NCBI RefSeq assembly: GCF_002234535.1
Contig: NZ_CP022521.1
Location: 682,001 to 746,000 of the forward strand
DNA from: Actinoalloteichus hoggarensis
GTDB lineage: Bacteria > Actinomycetota > Actinomycetes > Mycobacteriales > Pseudonocardiaceae
DNA length: 64,000 nt
Direction: 5' to 3'
Below, piece after piece: positions 8,493 to 17,378 of this stretch (its first letter is position 1; every line of letters starts with the position of its first letter). The notes under the pieces are model-generated. The model did not search any database. It was not told the origin of the DNA and saw only the letters and a list, made by a program, of their open reading frames with translations. The position numbers and the translations under genes are program-made.

Positions 8493-9107
8493 GTGGTGTC
8501 TGCCGTGTCGGCAAGAGCGGGGCGCGAGTCCCTTCTCGAGAGAGTCAACGCGCTTCTGGTAGCGCCGGGAGCCTCCGGGGGAGAGTCATGGCTGGGCTAC
8601 GGCGCCGCAGTCATCGGTGCCGCCTTCGGCCTGATCGTCGGAGCGGTGTCGGGGGCGACCCCGTTGCAGGTCACTGTGCTCGCGCTCCTTGGCTTCGACC
8701 TGTTCGGCGGTGCCGTCGTCAACGCCACGGCCGCGGCGACGAGACGGTTTCACGGTGCGCGGGCCTCCCGGCGTCGGCAGTGGGGGTTCGTCGCGGCACA
8801 CGTCCACCTCCTCGGCGTGGCCCTGGTGTTTCCCGGCTATCCGTGGGCGACGGCGGTGGTGCAGTATTCGACGATCCTGCTGGCTGCCTGCGTGATCCTT
8901 CTCGTTGACGAGCCGCTGCGACGGCCCGTCGCCTTCGCCGTCGGCTCGGTGCTCTTCTCGCTCCTCCCGTTCGTGACGGCCACCGTCGTGCCCGTCGAGC
9001 TGGCCTGGATCGCTCCGCTGCTGGTGACCAAACTGCTTCTCGGTCACCTCGTGCCATGGGGACCGGGTGCTCGATGCTCGCAGGCGGCGGGGGAGGGAGC
9101 CCGATGA
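8493..9107 (+). CDS. Hypothetical membrane protein with about six transmembrane segments
   Basis: 204 residues, GTG start. Six hydrophobic stretches are visible, for example GAAVIGAAFGLIVGAV near 40, VTVLALLGFDLFGGAVV near 62, HLLGVALVF near 110, ILLAACVILLV near 130 and IAPLLVTKLLLGHLV near the end. No family is recognised. The stop overlaps the ATG of the next gene (ATGA), so the two are translationally coupled, and both are divergent from a TetR gene. A role in transporting or protecting against the ligand sensed by that TetR is a guess. Confidence 0.75.
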   Translation: MVSAVSARAGRESLLERVNALLVAPGASGGESWLGYGAAVIGAAFGLIVGAVSGATPLQVTVLALLGFDLFGGAVVNATAAATRRFHGARASRRRQWGFVAAHVHLLGVALVFPGYPWATAVVQYSTILLAACVILLVDEPLRRPVAFAVGSVLFSLLPFVTATVVPVELAWIAPLLVTKLLLGHLVPWGPGARCSQAAGEGAR

Positions 9108-10120
9108 GGATCCTCGTGGCGGGCGGTACCGGAGTGCTCGGCCGGGCGATCTGTTCCGAGGTCAGGGCCGTGCTGCCCGGTGCCGAGCTGCTCATCGGCA
9201 CCCGCTGTGTCGAGGGTGCGGCCTGCCTTCCGAGGGGACTCGGCCCGCACGCCCGCCGGGTGCCGCTCGACGCGCGCGACCCGGTGTCCGTTCGGCGGGC
9301 GATCGCCGGGGCGCAGCTGGTGATCATCGCCTTGAACCAGGACGAGCCGCTCGTTCAGCAGGCCTGCCTCGAGCTCGGTGTCCACAGCGTGGACGTGGGG
9401 ATCGGGGTCGATCTCGCGGCGCAGGTGCGCTCCATGGATCGACGAGCAGCTGATGCCGGACTCGCCTCCATCGCCATGGCAGGGCTCTTTCCGGGGCTCT
9501 CCGGCCTACAGATCGGGGAGGCGATCCGCGGGCTCGACACGATCGAGAGCGTCGACGTCTTCTTCCGCCAGAACACCAACGCGTGTGTCGGCCGCTCGGG
9601 GACCATCGACATGTTGAAGATCGTCTCGGCCCCGGTGCGGCGAGGAACGTCCGTGGTACGCGGCTTCCGGCGCGGTTCACGCGCGGAGCAGGGGTTGCGG
9701 CGGATCGAACACCCCGAGCGCGACATCGTGACGTCCGGTCTCGGGCTTGATCGCGTCGAATACTGGACGGGCTGGAACAGTCGGGCGTTCGACTCGGCCG
9801 TGGCGACGCTGGTCGCGATCAGGGCGTTACCCCGATACGCGCCGCGGCTGGCGCGGCTGACCAGACACGACCCGATGACGCCGGAGAACGTGGAGCTGTG
9901 GGTCCGGGGACGCGGCACGCTCGCGGGCCGACCGACGGAGCAGGTGGTCGCACTCTCCGCCACGTCCGACTACGGTGCCACGGCAGGTGTGGCAGTCGCT
10001 CTCGGCGTGCTCGCCGCGCGTGGGGAGGTCACTGGAGCCGGTGCGCCGTTCGCGCTCACGACGCTGGACGGCGTGCTCGCTGAGATGCGGGACGGGCTCG
10101 TGGCGAAGCACCTCGGCTGA
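9104..10120 (+). CDS. Saccharopine-dehydrogenase-like NAD(P)-binding oxidoreductase
   Basis: 338 residues from ATG 9104, which overlaps the preceding stop. The Rossmann motif GGTGVLGRAI lies at residues 7-16, and a saccharopine-dehydrogenase-type layout follows (CLELGVHSVDVGIGVDLA, then AMAGLFPGLSG). Such proteins reduce or epimerise carbonyl or amino-acid substrates, and some act as trans enoyl reductases. The substrate is not evident. An in-frame upstream ATG at 9056 would extend into the membrane-protein gene and is less likely. Confidence 0.8.
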   Translation: MRILVAGGTGVLGRAICSEVRAVLPGAELLIGTRCVEGAACLPRGLGPHARRVPLDARDPVSVRRAIAGAQLVIIALNQDEPLVQQACLELGVHSVDVGIGVDLAAQVRSMDRRAADAGLASIAMAGLFPGLSGLQIGEAIRGLDTIESVDVFFRQNTNACVGRSGTIDMLKIVSAPVRRGTSVVRGFRRGSRAEQGLRRIEHPERDIVTSGLGLDRVEYWTGWNSRAFDSAVATLVAIRALPRYAPRLARLTRHDPMTPENVELWVRGRGTLAGRPTEQVVALSATSDYGATAGVAVALGVLAARGEVTGAGAPFALTTLDGVLAEMRDGLVAKHLG

Positions 10121-10354
10121 GCAGCCGGGCTCCCGGTGCAGGCGGCGAGTCGCCGGGTCCGTATGTCGATACAGCCGGACGGCGGCCAGCCGCCTGCTCA
10201 TCGTCGCCCCGGGTGATCACCTCGCGAGCCGGTGCCCCGTTCGGTACCGCAGGGCGTCGCCTGCGTCGGTCTAGCCTGGCAGCGGTCTCTCCTGCCCGAC
10301 AGTCGCAGGCGGTACCGGCGTGAGGATGGCGACCCGAGACGAGGAATGCGCCGC

Positions 10355-10951
10355 ATGAGTGTCACGAGACTGAGCAGGGACGAACGACGGCTTCAGCTGC
10401 TCGCGACAGCGGCGGAGATCATCCGTACGGAGGGGACCAATGCCCTGAGCCTGGTCCGGCTCGCCGAGCGCGCGGGTGTCTCCCGGCCGATCGCCTACGA
10501 CCACTTCACGACGCGTGAGGGGCTGCTCATGGCCCTGTATCGGCAGTACGACGAGCAGATCGGACGCACGATCAGGGCGGCGCTGCCGGAGGACGCGGGC
10601 TCCGTGACCGACGTGGTCTCGGTGTTGAGCGCCGCCTATGTGGACGGGGTGCTCTCGGCCGGGCCGGAGTGCGCGGCGGTGAGCGCGGCGCTCGCGGGCA
10701 GTACCGAGACCCGGGATTTCCATCAGCGGTCGCAGGACTTCTACCTCGCTGAGTTCCGCCAGGCGCTCGAACCGTTCGTGTCGTTGTCCGGGCCGCGCGG
10801 CCGAGCGCTGATCACCGGGGTTCTCGGCGTCATCGAGGGGCTCTCCCGCGCCGCCGTCGACGGACGAGTCTCGCGAGCGGAGGCCGTCTCGGCGTCGACG
10901 ACCATCGTGGTCGGAGCATTGAGGCAGTACGACGAGGGCCTGGCCCCGTGA
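10355..10951 (+). CDS. TetR-family transcriptional regulator
   Basis: 198 residues from ATG 10355, chosen because GAGGA at 10341-10345 is well placed; ATG 10346 is a close alternative. The helix-turn-helix (ALSLVRLAERAGVSRPIAYDHF) lies near residues 30-55. It is followed on the same strand by an imine-reductase-like gene, with a 33-bp palindrome between them that is its likely binding site. Control of that enzyme gene by a co-oriented upstream regulator would be local rather than autogenous unless the regulator also binds its own promoter. 10121-10354 holds no other gene. Confidence 0.9.
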   Translation: MSVTRLSRDERRLQLLATAAEIIRTEGTNALSLVRLAERAGVSRPIAYDHFTTREGLLMALYRQYDEQIGRTIRAALPEDAGSVTDVVSVLSAAYVDGVLSAGPECAAVSAALAGSTETRDFHQRSQDFYLAEFRQALEPFVSLSGPRGRALITGVLGVIEGLSRAAVDGRVSRAEAVSASTTIVVGALRQYDEGLAP

Positions 10952-10964
10952 GCCCGAAGACCGT

Positions 10965-10997
10965 AACCTACACAATGTAAGTTACATTATGTAGGTT
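10965..10997. promoter_or_regulatory. 33-bp palindromic operator upstream of the imine reductase gene
   Basis: Arms AACCTACA (10965-10972) and TGTAGGTT (10990-10997) enclose AATGTAA and TTACATT around a central base. Only the positions at 10973 and 10989 break the symmetry. The AT-rich content stands out strongly from the surrounding DNA. It lies 40 bases before the ATG at 11037 and 14 bases after the TetR stop, so it is a strong candidate operator for that TetR protein. Confidence 0.7.
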
Positions 10998-11036
10998 GGT
11001 GGGTGGCGGCATGGTGCCGTCAAGAAGGAGGGCGTC

Positions 11037-11978
11037 ATGGAGATCGCGCGACAGTCCGAGTCGATCGCGGTGATCGGTGCGAACGCCAGGGCGGCAGGGC
11101 TGGCGCGGGCGCTGCTCCACACCGGACACGCGATCACGGTCTGGAGTCCGACCCCGGATGCGGACGCCGCTCCGGCGCTGCGAATCGACGGGGTCCGTAG
11201 TGCCGACTCCTGGACTTCGGCGCTCGGCGCCGCTCCTCTGGTCGTGCTCTGCGTCGACGACTACGACGAGCTCCGGCTCATCCTGGACGAGGCGGGCGGA
11301 CACGCACTCACGGCACATGACGTCGTCAACCTCACTTCCGGAACGAGCGAGGAGGCGGACCGAGCCGCCGACCGAGTGGCGGCGCTCGGCGGCCGGTATC
11401 TCGACGGTGCGCTGATGGCCCATCCCGAGCACGTCGGTGACAGCGCCACGATCCTGGTCTTCAGCGGCTCCGCCGAGGTGTTCGAGCGCCGGTCGGCGGT
11501 GCTCGCCTGTTTCGGGAGCGCTTCGTACCTGGGCCCCGCTGCGGGCACCGCCGCGCTGTACGACGTGGCGATGCTCGGCTTCGCCTGGTCCACGCTGCTC
11601 GGATACCTGTACACCGCCGTCCTGCTCGGCACCTCGGGTGTCCCGGCCACGACCTTGACGCCGCTGCTGACCGGCTGGCTCACCACGACGGTCGTCGATG
11701 TCATCGAGGATTACGCCGGACAGGTCGACGCCCGGCGCTATCCCGGCGACGAGGAGTGGCTCGAACTGGACTTTCCGCTGATGGGACATCTCGTGCGGAC
11801 GAGCCGGGAACGCGGACTGGACACACGTCTGCCGAGACTGATCGAGGCGTTGACCTCCGACGGCATCGCCGACGGGCGCGGCAGGGAGAGCTTCGCCGGC
11901 CTGGTCGAGATACTGCGCAGGCAGTCGGCCGGGGTCGGCGTCACCGGCGCGGGTACCGGCCAGAACCAGCACGCCTGA
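11037..11978 (+). CDS. Imine-reductase-like / 6-phosphogluconate-dehydrogenase-fold NAD(P)-dependent enzyme
   Basis: 313 residues. The N-terminal Rossmann fold reads IAVIGANARAAGLARALLHTG near residue 10, with an Asn-Ala variation of the usual GxGxMG. A segment DVVNLTSGTSEEADRAADRV and a C-terminal helical domain with DYAGQVDARRYPG match imine reductases, which reduce cyclic imines with NADPH. RBS GGAGG is at 11027-11031. It is controlled in all likelihood through the 33-bp palindrome just upstream. The substrate is unknown. Confidence 0.8.
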   Translation: MEIARQSESIAVIGANARAAGLARALLHTGHAITVWSPTPDADAAPALRIDGVRSADSWTSALGAAPLVVLCVDDYDELRLILDEAGGHALTAHDVVNLTSGTSEEADRAADRVAALGGRYLDGALMAHPEHVGDSATILVFSGSAEVFERRSAVLACFGSASYLGPAAGTAALYDVAMLGFAWSTLLGYLYTAVLLGTSGVPATTLTPLLTGWLTTTVVDVIEDYAGQVDARRYPGDEEWLELDFPLMGHLVRTSRERGLDTRLPRLIEALTSDGIADGRGRESFAGLVEILRRQSAGVGVTGAGTGQNQHA

Positions 11979-11986
11979 CTCGACCC

Positions 11987-12041
11987 GCACGGCAGGCGGC
12001 TCCCGCTCATCACCCCGCCAAGGGGTCTCTGCCTGCCGTGC
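11987..12041. terminator. Hairpin between convergent genes
   Basis: Complementary arms GCACGGCAGGC (11987-11997) and GCCTGCCGTGC (12031-12041) enclose a smaller CCCC/GGGG hairpin near 12013-12025. It lies between the plus-strand imine-reductase stop (11978) and the minus-strand hydrolase stop (12061), so it would serve both. Confidence 0.5.
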
Positions 12042-12060
12042 CCCTGCGGAATCCGCCGGA

Positions 12061-13344
12061 TCAGGCCTCCCCGCGTGTCATCGCGATCAGCCGGTCGAGC
12101 ACGCCGGAGTCCATCCGAAGACCGTCGTGCTCGTACTGGCTGGTGACCCAGGTGCGCAGGCCCTTGACCTGCTCCGCCGTGCGCAACGACAGCTCTCGGT
12201 CCACATACATGTCGTCGTGGTAGACGACGGCGGCCACCGGAACCCTGTTGTGACTCAGCACGTCGTGGTCATACAGGTTGGGCCAGTCCGTCTTGGCGGC
12301 CAGCGCCTCGGCGGCGTCGCGGAGCGGCACCAGCGCCGGGTCCTCCTCGAACATCCAGGGGTAGATCATCTCGCCGGTGAAGCGCACCGAGGCGCCCTCG
12401 TCGACGTCGAACTCCGTGAACTCCCGACGGAGACGGTGGGCCGACCAGAGCGACGCGCCGCCCTGGCAGTAGATCGACTCGTGCAACAGCGCGTAGAGCG
12501 GGTCCGTCGCGAAGGTGACACTGCCGCTCACGCCGTGCAGGAAGGTGTCGGAGAGATCGGGACCGCCGGGTGCGTCGACGAACGCCTCCTCCAGCAGATA
12601 GTGCAGGCGGTCGAAGGTGCCTGCCTTGCCGAACTCGATTCCGAGTGTCTGAAAACGGTGCGGTGTGAGGCGTTCGCCGGTCGGCAGCAGCACCTCGTGC
12701 TCGGCGAGATGGTCGAACACCGATCGGACGATCGGCTCGTCCTGCGGATACCGGCTGAAGTACTCCGTGTTCTTCCGCAGCACTCTCGGATACAACGCCC
12801 GATAGACCTCGTCCGGCCCGGCGTCCAGTCCTGCGAGACCGCCGGTGACGAGGACGGCGGCGAGGCCCTCCGGGGCGATGGACAGATACGTCAGGGCGCA
12901 GAAGCCGCCGAAGCTCTGGCCGAGCACGCTCCACGGACGATCGCCGGTCAGCCGGCGGCGGAACACCTCAGCATCTCGCACGATCGAGTCAGCCCGAAAG
13001 TGACGCAGGTAGTCGGCGGTCTGCTCGCCGGAGCCGAAGCGGGCGAGAGTCTGCCGGTTCGCGGGCGTGCTACGGCCGGTGCCGCGCTGGTCGAGCAGCA
13101 GTACCCGATACTCGCGGAGCGCCCGGCGCAGCCAGCCGGTCGCGGGAACCGGCCGGGTCGCCTTGCCACCGGGGCCGCCCTGGAGGAACAGCAGCCACGG
13201 CAGGTCGGCGGTCTCGTTTCCCGAGGCGACGACCTCGCGGCCGAACACCGAGATCCGTTCGCTCGTCGGATCACCGTGGTCGAGCGGTACCTCGATGACG
13301 TGATCGACACAGGCGATGCCGGGGCTTCGATAGCTGGTCGTCAT
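12061..13344 (-). CDS. Alpha/beta hydrolase, S33 (proline iminopeptidase-like)
   Basis: 427 residues, as expected for the larger actinobacterial S33 aminopeptidases. The oxyanion motif QGGPG lies at residues 55-59, LLDQRGTGRS follows at 83-92, and the nucleophile elbow GQSFGG places the catalytic serine at 144. The C-terminal His is probably in SQYEHDGLR. Such enzymes remove N-terminal proline or act as general peptidases or esterases in the cytoplasm. No signal peptide is seen. A Shine-Dalgarno-like GGGAGAG lies just before the ATG at 13344. Confidence 0.9.
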   Translation of the reverse strand: MTTSYRSPGIACVDHVIEVPLDHGDPTSERISVFGREVVASGNETADLPWLLFLQGGPGGKATRPVPATGWLRRALREYRVLLLDQRGTGRSTPANRQTLARFGSGEQTADYLRHFRADSIVRDAEVFRRRLTGDRPWSVLGQSFGGFCALTYLSIAPEGLAAVLVTGGLAGLDAGPDEVYRALYPRVLRKNTEYFSRYPQDEPIVRSVFDHLAEHEVLLPTGERLTPHRFQTLGIEFGKAGTFDRLHYLLEEAFVDAPGGPDLSDTFLHGVSGSVTFATDPLYALLHESIYCQGGASLWSAHRLRREFTEFDVDEGASVRFTGEMIYPWMFEEDPALVPLRDAAEALAAKTDWPNLYDHDVLSHNRVPVAAVVYHDDMYVDRELSLRTAEQVKGLRTWVTSQYEHDGLRMDSGVLDRLIAMTRGEA

Positions 13345-13883
13345 TGCTCTCCCGAATCGTGAGCGGTCTTCAGTGCGACGTGGTCACGACGCGACGAGGC
13401 GGCGAATCGATCTCCACGAACTCGCACGCTACGGCGTCTCGGCGCTGACGGCGGGGCAGGCGGTCCACCAGAGCACGTAGCGGCGGACGGCCCGCGACCT
13501 CCGCCCTCGGCTGTTCCCGACGACGGCTGCCGACGGCAACTGTTGCCGACGACGGCTGCCCCGGCGAAGCCTTGCCGAGCGGCCTAGCCGAGCCGCCTAG
13601 CCGGCCCGCCTCGGCGGGTCATCCTGCCCAGCCGCCCTGCCAAGCCGCCCCGCCCAACCGGACCCGTCGATCCCGACACTCCGACCTTGTCGTGACGTCG
13701 TGGTTCGACGTGCGTCGCGCTGCGAACTCCTGAGTCCCCTCGCCTCTCCTACTCGCGTCTCACCCGGCGCGACCACCCCGGCTGTCATCCGAACGGATGA
13801 CAGCGCCTCGCCGGGTGGCCCATGATCTGCTGGGCGCATCGGACGACTGGGCGGTGGCGTCGCGGATTCCTAGCGTGGTGATC
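13345..13883. other. Intergenic, low-complexity GC-rich DNA
   Basis: There is no convincing gene. The middle part (about 13508-13660) is repetitive: the 13-mer CGACGACGGCTGC occurs twice around 13513-13560, followed by runs of GCC(G/T)AGC-like units. The last 20 bases carry a TAGCGT box at 13871-13876, 7 bases before the ATG at 13884, a probable leaderless promoter of the DUF418 gene. Confidence 0.5.
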
Positions 13884-15143
13884 ATGCCCGAACCGCAGGT
13901 CACCACAGGTACTCGGCCAGCCGACAGCAGGCCCGCACACACCCGACCCGCCGACAGTGCCACGTCAGCTACCGCCGCCTCCGATTCCGCCGTCCGTGAC
14001 AGCCCGGTCCGTTCCGCACAGCGCGTCCTCGCCCCGGATCTCGCCCGAGGACTGATGCTCGTGCTCATCGGCATCGCGAACTCGGCGATCTTCCTCTACG
14101 ACCGGCCCTACGGTCATCGCCAGCACATCGTCGAGGACGGCCTGCTCGATCGGCTGGTCGCCACCGTGACGGTGTCGGCCGTCGATGCCAGGGCCTACCC
14201 GTTGTTCGCCCTCCTCTTCGGCTACGGCATCGTGCAGATGATCAGTAGGAGCGCCGCCCGCGGCGTCCCCGAGGCCCGGACCCGGTCGGTTCTGCGGCGT
14301 CGCAGCACTGCCCTGATCGGCTTCGGCCTCGTCCATGCCGTGTTGTTCTTTCCCGGCGACATCCTCGGCATCTACGGGGTGGTCGGATTCATGCTGCTCG
14401 TGTTCACCGGCTGGACCGATCGGGCGTTGCTTCGCTTCGCCGCATGGTGGCTGGTCGCCGCCTGCGCCGTGCAGGGGCTCGTCTACGCGCTTCCCCATGA
14501 CGGCGAGGGCCGTGGCTACTTCTGGTCGTTCGAACGCGAGTCCCTGGCCGAGGCACTGCCCTTGCGTTTCGTGGAATGGCTGATGACGCCGGCCGGCCTG
14601 CTGCCGGTGCTCACCGCCGCGATCCTGGGAGTCGTGGCCGCGCGTCACCGCATCCTGGAGGAGCCGGCCAGGCACCGCAGGCTGCTGCGGCGGACCGCCG
14701 CCGTGCTCGTGCCGGTGGGCCTGCTCGGCGGGCTGCCCAGCGCGCTGATCGTCGGACAGTTCATCCAGGTGGACTCGGCCGGGCTGGTGGTCGCCTTCTC
14801 GTTGCTGCACTCGCTCAGCGGAGTGGCGGGCGCGGTCGGCTATCTGGCTCTGTTCGCCCTGGTCAGCTCCCGCCTGGCGGCGAGCCCCTCGGGAATCGCG
14901 GGGGCGCTCACGGCGCTCGGGCGGCGCTCGCTGAGTGGATATCTGTTCTCCTCGGTGGTCTTCATGGTGGTGCTCGCGCCCTCGACGTTCGGGCTCGGCG
15001 CGGTGTTCGGCTCGGCGGGGGCGTTCGCGCTGGCGGTGGCGACCTGGCTCGTGTCGGTGGTGGTCGCGTGGCGGCTCGACAAGGCACGCCGCCCCGGTCC
15101 GGCGGACGCGCTGCTGCGGCGGATCTCCTACAAGGCCGGGTGA
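13884..15143 (+). CDS. DUF418 (YeiB-like) membrane protein
   Basis: 419 residues from ATG 13884. An in-frame GTG/ATG frame opening at 13797 gives an unlikely N-terminus, and the TAGCGT box at 13871 supports the shorter leaderless form. After about 45 hydrophilic residues the DUF418 pattern begins (VLAPDLARGLMLVLIGIANS, then FALLFGYGIVQM) with about nine transmembrane helices and a C-terminal ALGRRSLSGYLFSSV motif. Members of this family are acyltransferase-3-like membrane proteins of unknown role. It is upstream of, and not overlapping, the two-component system. Confidence 0.87.
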   Translation: MPEPQVTTGTRPADSRPAHTRPADSATSATAASDSAVRDSPVRSAQRVLAPDLARGLMLVLIGIANSAIFLYDRPYGHRQHIVEDGLLDRLVATVTVSAVDARAYPLFALLFGYGIVQMISRSAARGVPEARTRSVLRRRSTALIGFGLVHAVLFFPGDILGIYGVVGFMLLVFTGWTDRALLRFAAWWLVAACAVQGLVYALPHDGEGRGYFWSFERESLAEALPLRFVEWLMTPAGLLPVLTAAILGVVAARHRILEEPARHRRLLRRTAAVLVPVGLLGGLPSALIVGQFIQVDSAGLVVAFSLLHSLSGVAGAVGYLALFALVSSRLAASPSGIAGALTALGRRSLSGYLFSSVVFMVVLAPSTFGLGAVFGSAGAFALAVATWLVSVVVAWRLDKARRPGPADALLRRISYKAG

Positions 15144-15327
15144 GAGACTCGCCGTCGGGCGAGGCCGGGTGCCGGCCGGGGCGGCCTCCGCTGCTCGGTC
15201 GGCCCGGCCGCCACGCTCGAGCACGACCGCCACGGCCAGCAGGATCAGGCCGACGACCGCGGCGAGGCCCACGAGCGGGACGGACACGGTGACGGCGGCC
15301 GGCGAGTGAATGTCCATGACATGACTA

Positions 15328-15343
15328 TCGAACACTTGTTCTA
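15328..15343. promoter_or_regulatory. SOS-box-like sequence
   Basis: TCGAAC-ACTT-GTTCTA differs by one base from the actinobacterial LexA consensus TCGAAC-N4-GTTCGA. It lies 36 bases before the histidine kinase start and overlaps a possible promoter (TAAGAT at 15350-15355). On the minus strand it precedes a frame that would begin with a transmembrane helix (ATG 15317), but that frame has no nearby stop and is not called as a gene. Confidence 0.35.
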
Positions 15344-15378
15344 TTCGAGTAAGATATCGATCGAGTGGAGTGTGGTCC

Positions 15379-16722
15379 GTGGCGCGGCTCGCCGGAGGTC
15401 GTCCTCAGCCCGAACGTGCATCCCACCCGCCGGGGCGACCGCCCGCCGCCCGCGCGGACGATCCGCCGATCACGGCGGCCGCGTCGCGGTTCCAGCGCCG
15501 ATGGAACCTCGGCTGGGAACTCGCCCTCTACGTGATCATCGCGGCGGCGGCGGTCCTGGCGCTGCTCGATCCCGATCAGCTGGCAGGCGAGCCGATGCTC
15601 CTGCTCGCACTGGTCGCCGGCTCGCTCGGCTGGCACCTCTGGTTCGTCAGCCTGCATCCGGAGTGGCCGGAGAACAGGCTCGGGCCGATGGCCGTCTACT
15701 TCGTCGGCCTGGTCGGGTTCGGCGGCCTGCTGAGCACGCTGCACCCGGCCTTCCTCCTGCTGGCGGCAGGCGCCTATCCGATGGCGTTCGTCGTCCTGCC
15801 CGGCCGATGGGCGTACGCGGGGATCCTGATCCCCGGGGCGTCGTTGACCGTTCTGCTCGGCGGGCTGCCGCCCGATGTGGCGACGGTGGGCCAGCTGGCG
15901 GGCAGCACCCTGGTCGTCGGAGCGGTCGGCTGGGCGATCCGGCAGCTCGAATCCGAGGCGGAACTGCGGAGACAGACCAGTGAGGAGCTGGAACGCGCCC
16001 TCCTCGCCCTGCGGACGGCGGCGCGGGAGCAGGACCGACTGCGCAGCCGGATGCTCGCTCGGGAACGGGAGGCGGCCGTGACGGCGGAGCGGGCCCGGAT
16101 GGCGGGTGAGCTGCACGACACGCTGGCTCAAGGCCTGGCCGGGATCACGACCCAGCTGGAGATCGCGGAGGAACTGGTGGCCGAGGAGCATCCGGCGCGG
16201 CGACGCATCGGCTCCGCGTTGACGCTGGCCCGTTCCAGCCTCGTGGAGGCACGGCGATCGGTGCACGATCTGCGGCCGGGTCCCTTGCTGACGGCGGGGC
16301 TCGGCGACGCCCTGCACACGGTCGTCGACGAGTGGCGAACCCGGACCGGGGGCGTGGCGCGACTGCGGATCACCGGCGACCCCGAACCCGCCGACCCCGC
16401 CGTGGATCGCGCGCTGCTGCGGGCGACGCAGGAGTCGCTGGCCAACATCGAGAAGCATGCGGCGGCCACCGAGGTCACCGTCACCCTGTCCTACCTCGGT
16501 GACCTCGTCGCGGTGGACATCGTCGACGACGGGGTGGGCTTCGACGCGGACCATCTCGGCTCCCCCGGCGAGACGGGCGGTCACGGCCTGAGCGCCATGC
16601 GAGACCGGGTCGCCGCCGTCCAGGGCAGACTCGCCGTCGAGTCCAGACCAGGGGAGGGCACGATGATCAACGCGACGATCCCGCTGCGGCCGGGCATCGC
16701 GACGAGCGGGGCGGCGGAGTGA
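15379..16722 (+). CDS. Two-component sensor histidine kinase, NarL/DesK type (HisKA_3)
   Basis: 447 residues from GTG 15379, chosen for GGAG at 15367-15370; GTG 15370 is an alternative. Four or five transmembrane segments lie between residues 45 and 195. A linker coiled coil is followed by the HisKA_3 box RMAGELHDTLAQGL with the phosphorylated His246. The HATPase_c domain contains ATQESLANIEKHAAAT and DDGVGFD. The stop overlaps the GTG of the response regulator. No extracellular domain is apparent, so it may sense membrane or intramembrane signals. Confidence 0.92.
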   Translation: MARLAGGRPQPERASHPPGRPPAARADDPPITAAASRFQRRWNLGWELALYVIIAAAAVLALLDPDQLAGEPMLLLALVAGSLGWHLWFVSLHPEWPENRLGPMAVYFVGLVGFGGLLSTLHPAFLLLAAGAYPMAFVVLPGRWAYAGILIPGASLTVLLGGLPPDVATVGQLAGSTLVVGAVGWAIRQLESEAELRRQTSEELERALLALRTAAREQDRLRSRMLAREREAAVTAERARMAGELHDTLAQGLAGITTQLEIAEELVAEEHPARRRIGSALTLARSSLVEARRSVHDLRPGPLLTAGLGDALHTVVDEWRTRTGGVARLRITGDPEPADPAVDRALLRATQESLANIEKHAAATEVTVTLSYLGDLVAVDIVDDGVGFDADHLGSPGETGGHGLSAMRDRVAAVQGRLAVESRPGEGTMINATIPLRPGIATSGAAE

Positions 16723-17378
16723 CCGGCCGGACGATCCGCATCCTGCTCGTCGACGATCACCCGATCGTCCGCGACGGCATCAGCGGCCTGATCGACACCC
16801 AGCCGGATCTCACGATCGCGGCGGAGGCCTCCGGCGGCCGGGAGGCGCTCGCCGCCGTGGCCGCGGCACGGCCCGATCTGGTGATCACCGACCTGCGGAT
16901 GCCCGGCGGCGACGGCATCGATCTGATCGGCGCGCTGCACGAGCACGATCCGACGCTGCCGATCCTGGTGCTGAGCACCTTCGGCTCCGCCGCCGACGTC
17001 ACCACGGCGATGGCGCGCGGTGCCACGAGTTATCTGCTCAAGGACGCGACTCGACAGGACCTCTTCGCCGCCGTCCGCGCGACCAGCCGAGGGGAGTCCG
17101 TGCTGGCACCCCCGGTGGCCGCGTTGCTGGTGAGCGCGTTCCGGCAGGGCAGGACCGGTGACGAGGGCGCACCGAGCCCCCGGGAGCGGGAGATCCTGAC
17201 GCTGGTGGCCGACGGGCGGGGCAACCAGCAGATCAGCCGCGCGCTGCGGATCTCCGAGGCCACGGTCAAGACTCACCTCACCCGGCTCTACGCCAAGCTG
17301 GGCGTGGCCGACCGAGCCGCGGCGGTCGCCGCCGCCTACCGACGCGGCTGGCTGGCCGACGAGGCGGGCGGGGATTGA
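16719..17378 (+). CDS. Response regulator, NarL/LuxR type
   Basis: 219 residues. The receiver domain (residues 6-120) has the acidic pocket VDDH and the phospho-acceptor Asp58 in LVITDLRMPGGDG, and Lys107 lies in SYLLKDA. The C-terminal LuxR helix-turn-helix (SPREREILTLVADGRGNQQISRAL, then ATVKTHLTRLYAKLGV) binds DNA. GTG 16719 overlaps the kinase stop, so the two are translationally coupled partners. Target genes are not evident; the DUF418 gene upstream is a candidate by proximity only. Confidence 0.95.
   Translation: MTGRTIRILLVDDHPIVRDGISGLIDTQPDLTIAAEASGGREALAAVAAARPDLVITDLRMPGGDGIDLIGALHEHDPTLPILVLSTFGSAADVTTAMARGATSYLLKDATRQDLFAAVRATSRGESVLAPPVAALLVSAFRQGRTGDEGAPSPREREILTLVADGRGNQQISRALRISEATVKTHLTRLYAKLGVADRAAAVAAAYRRGWLADEAGGD

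Noticed and set aside
13965-15335. 456-codon minus-strand frame opposite the DUF418 gene, beginning with a transmembrane-like helix
   Set aside because: Most of it is an antisense shadow with Gln/Arg/His-rich nonsense composition. Only the first 40 residues look protein-like, and no stop follows them, so no separate gene can be supported.
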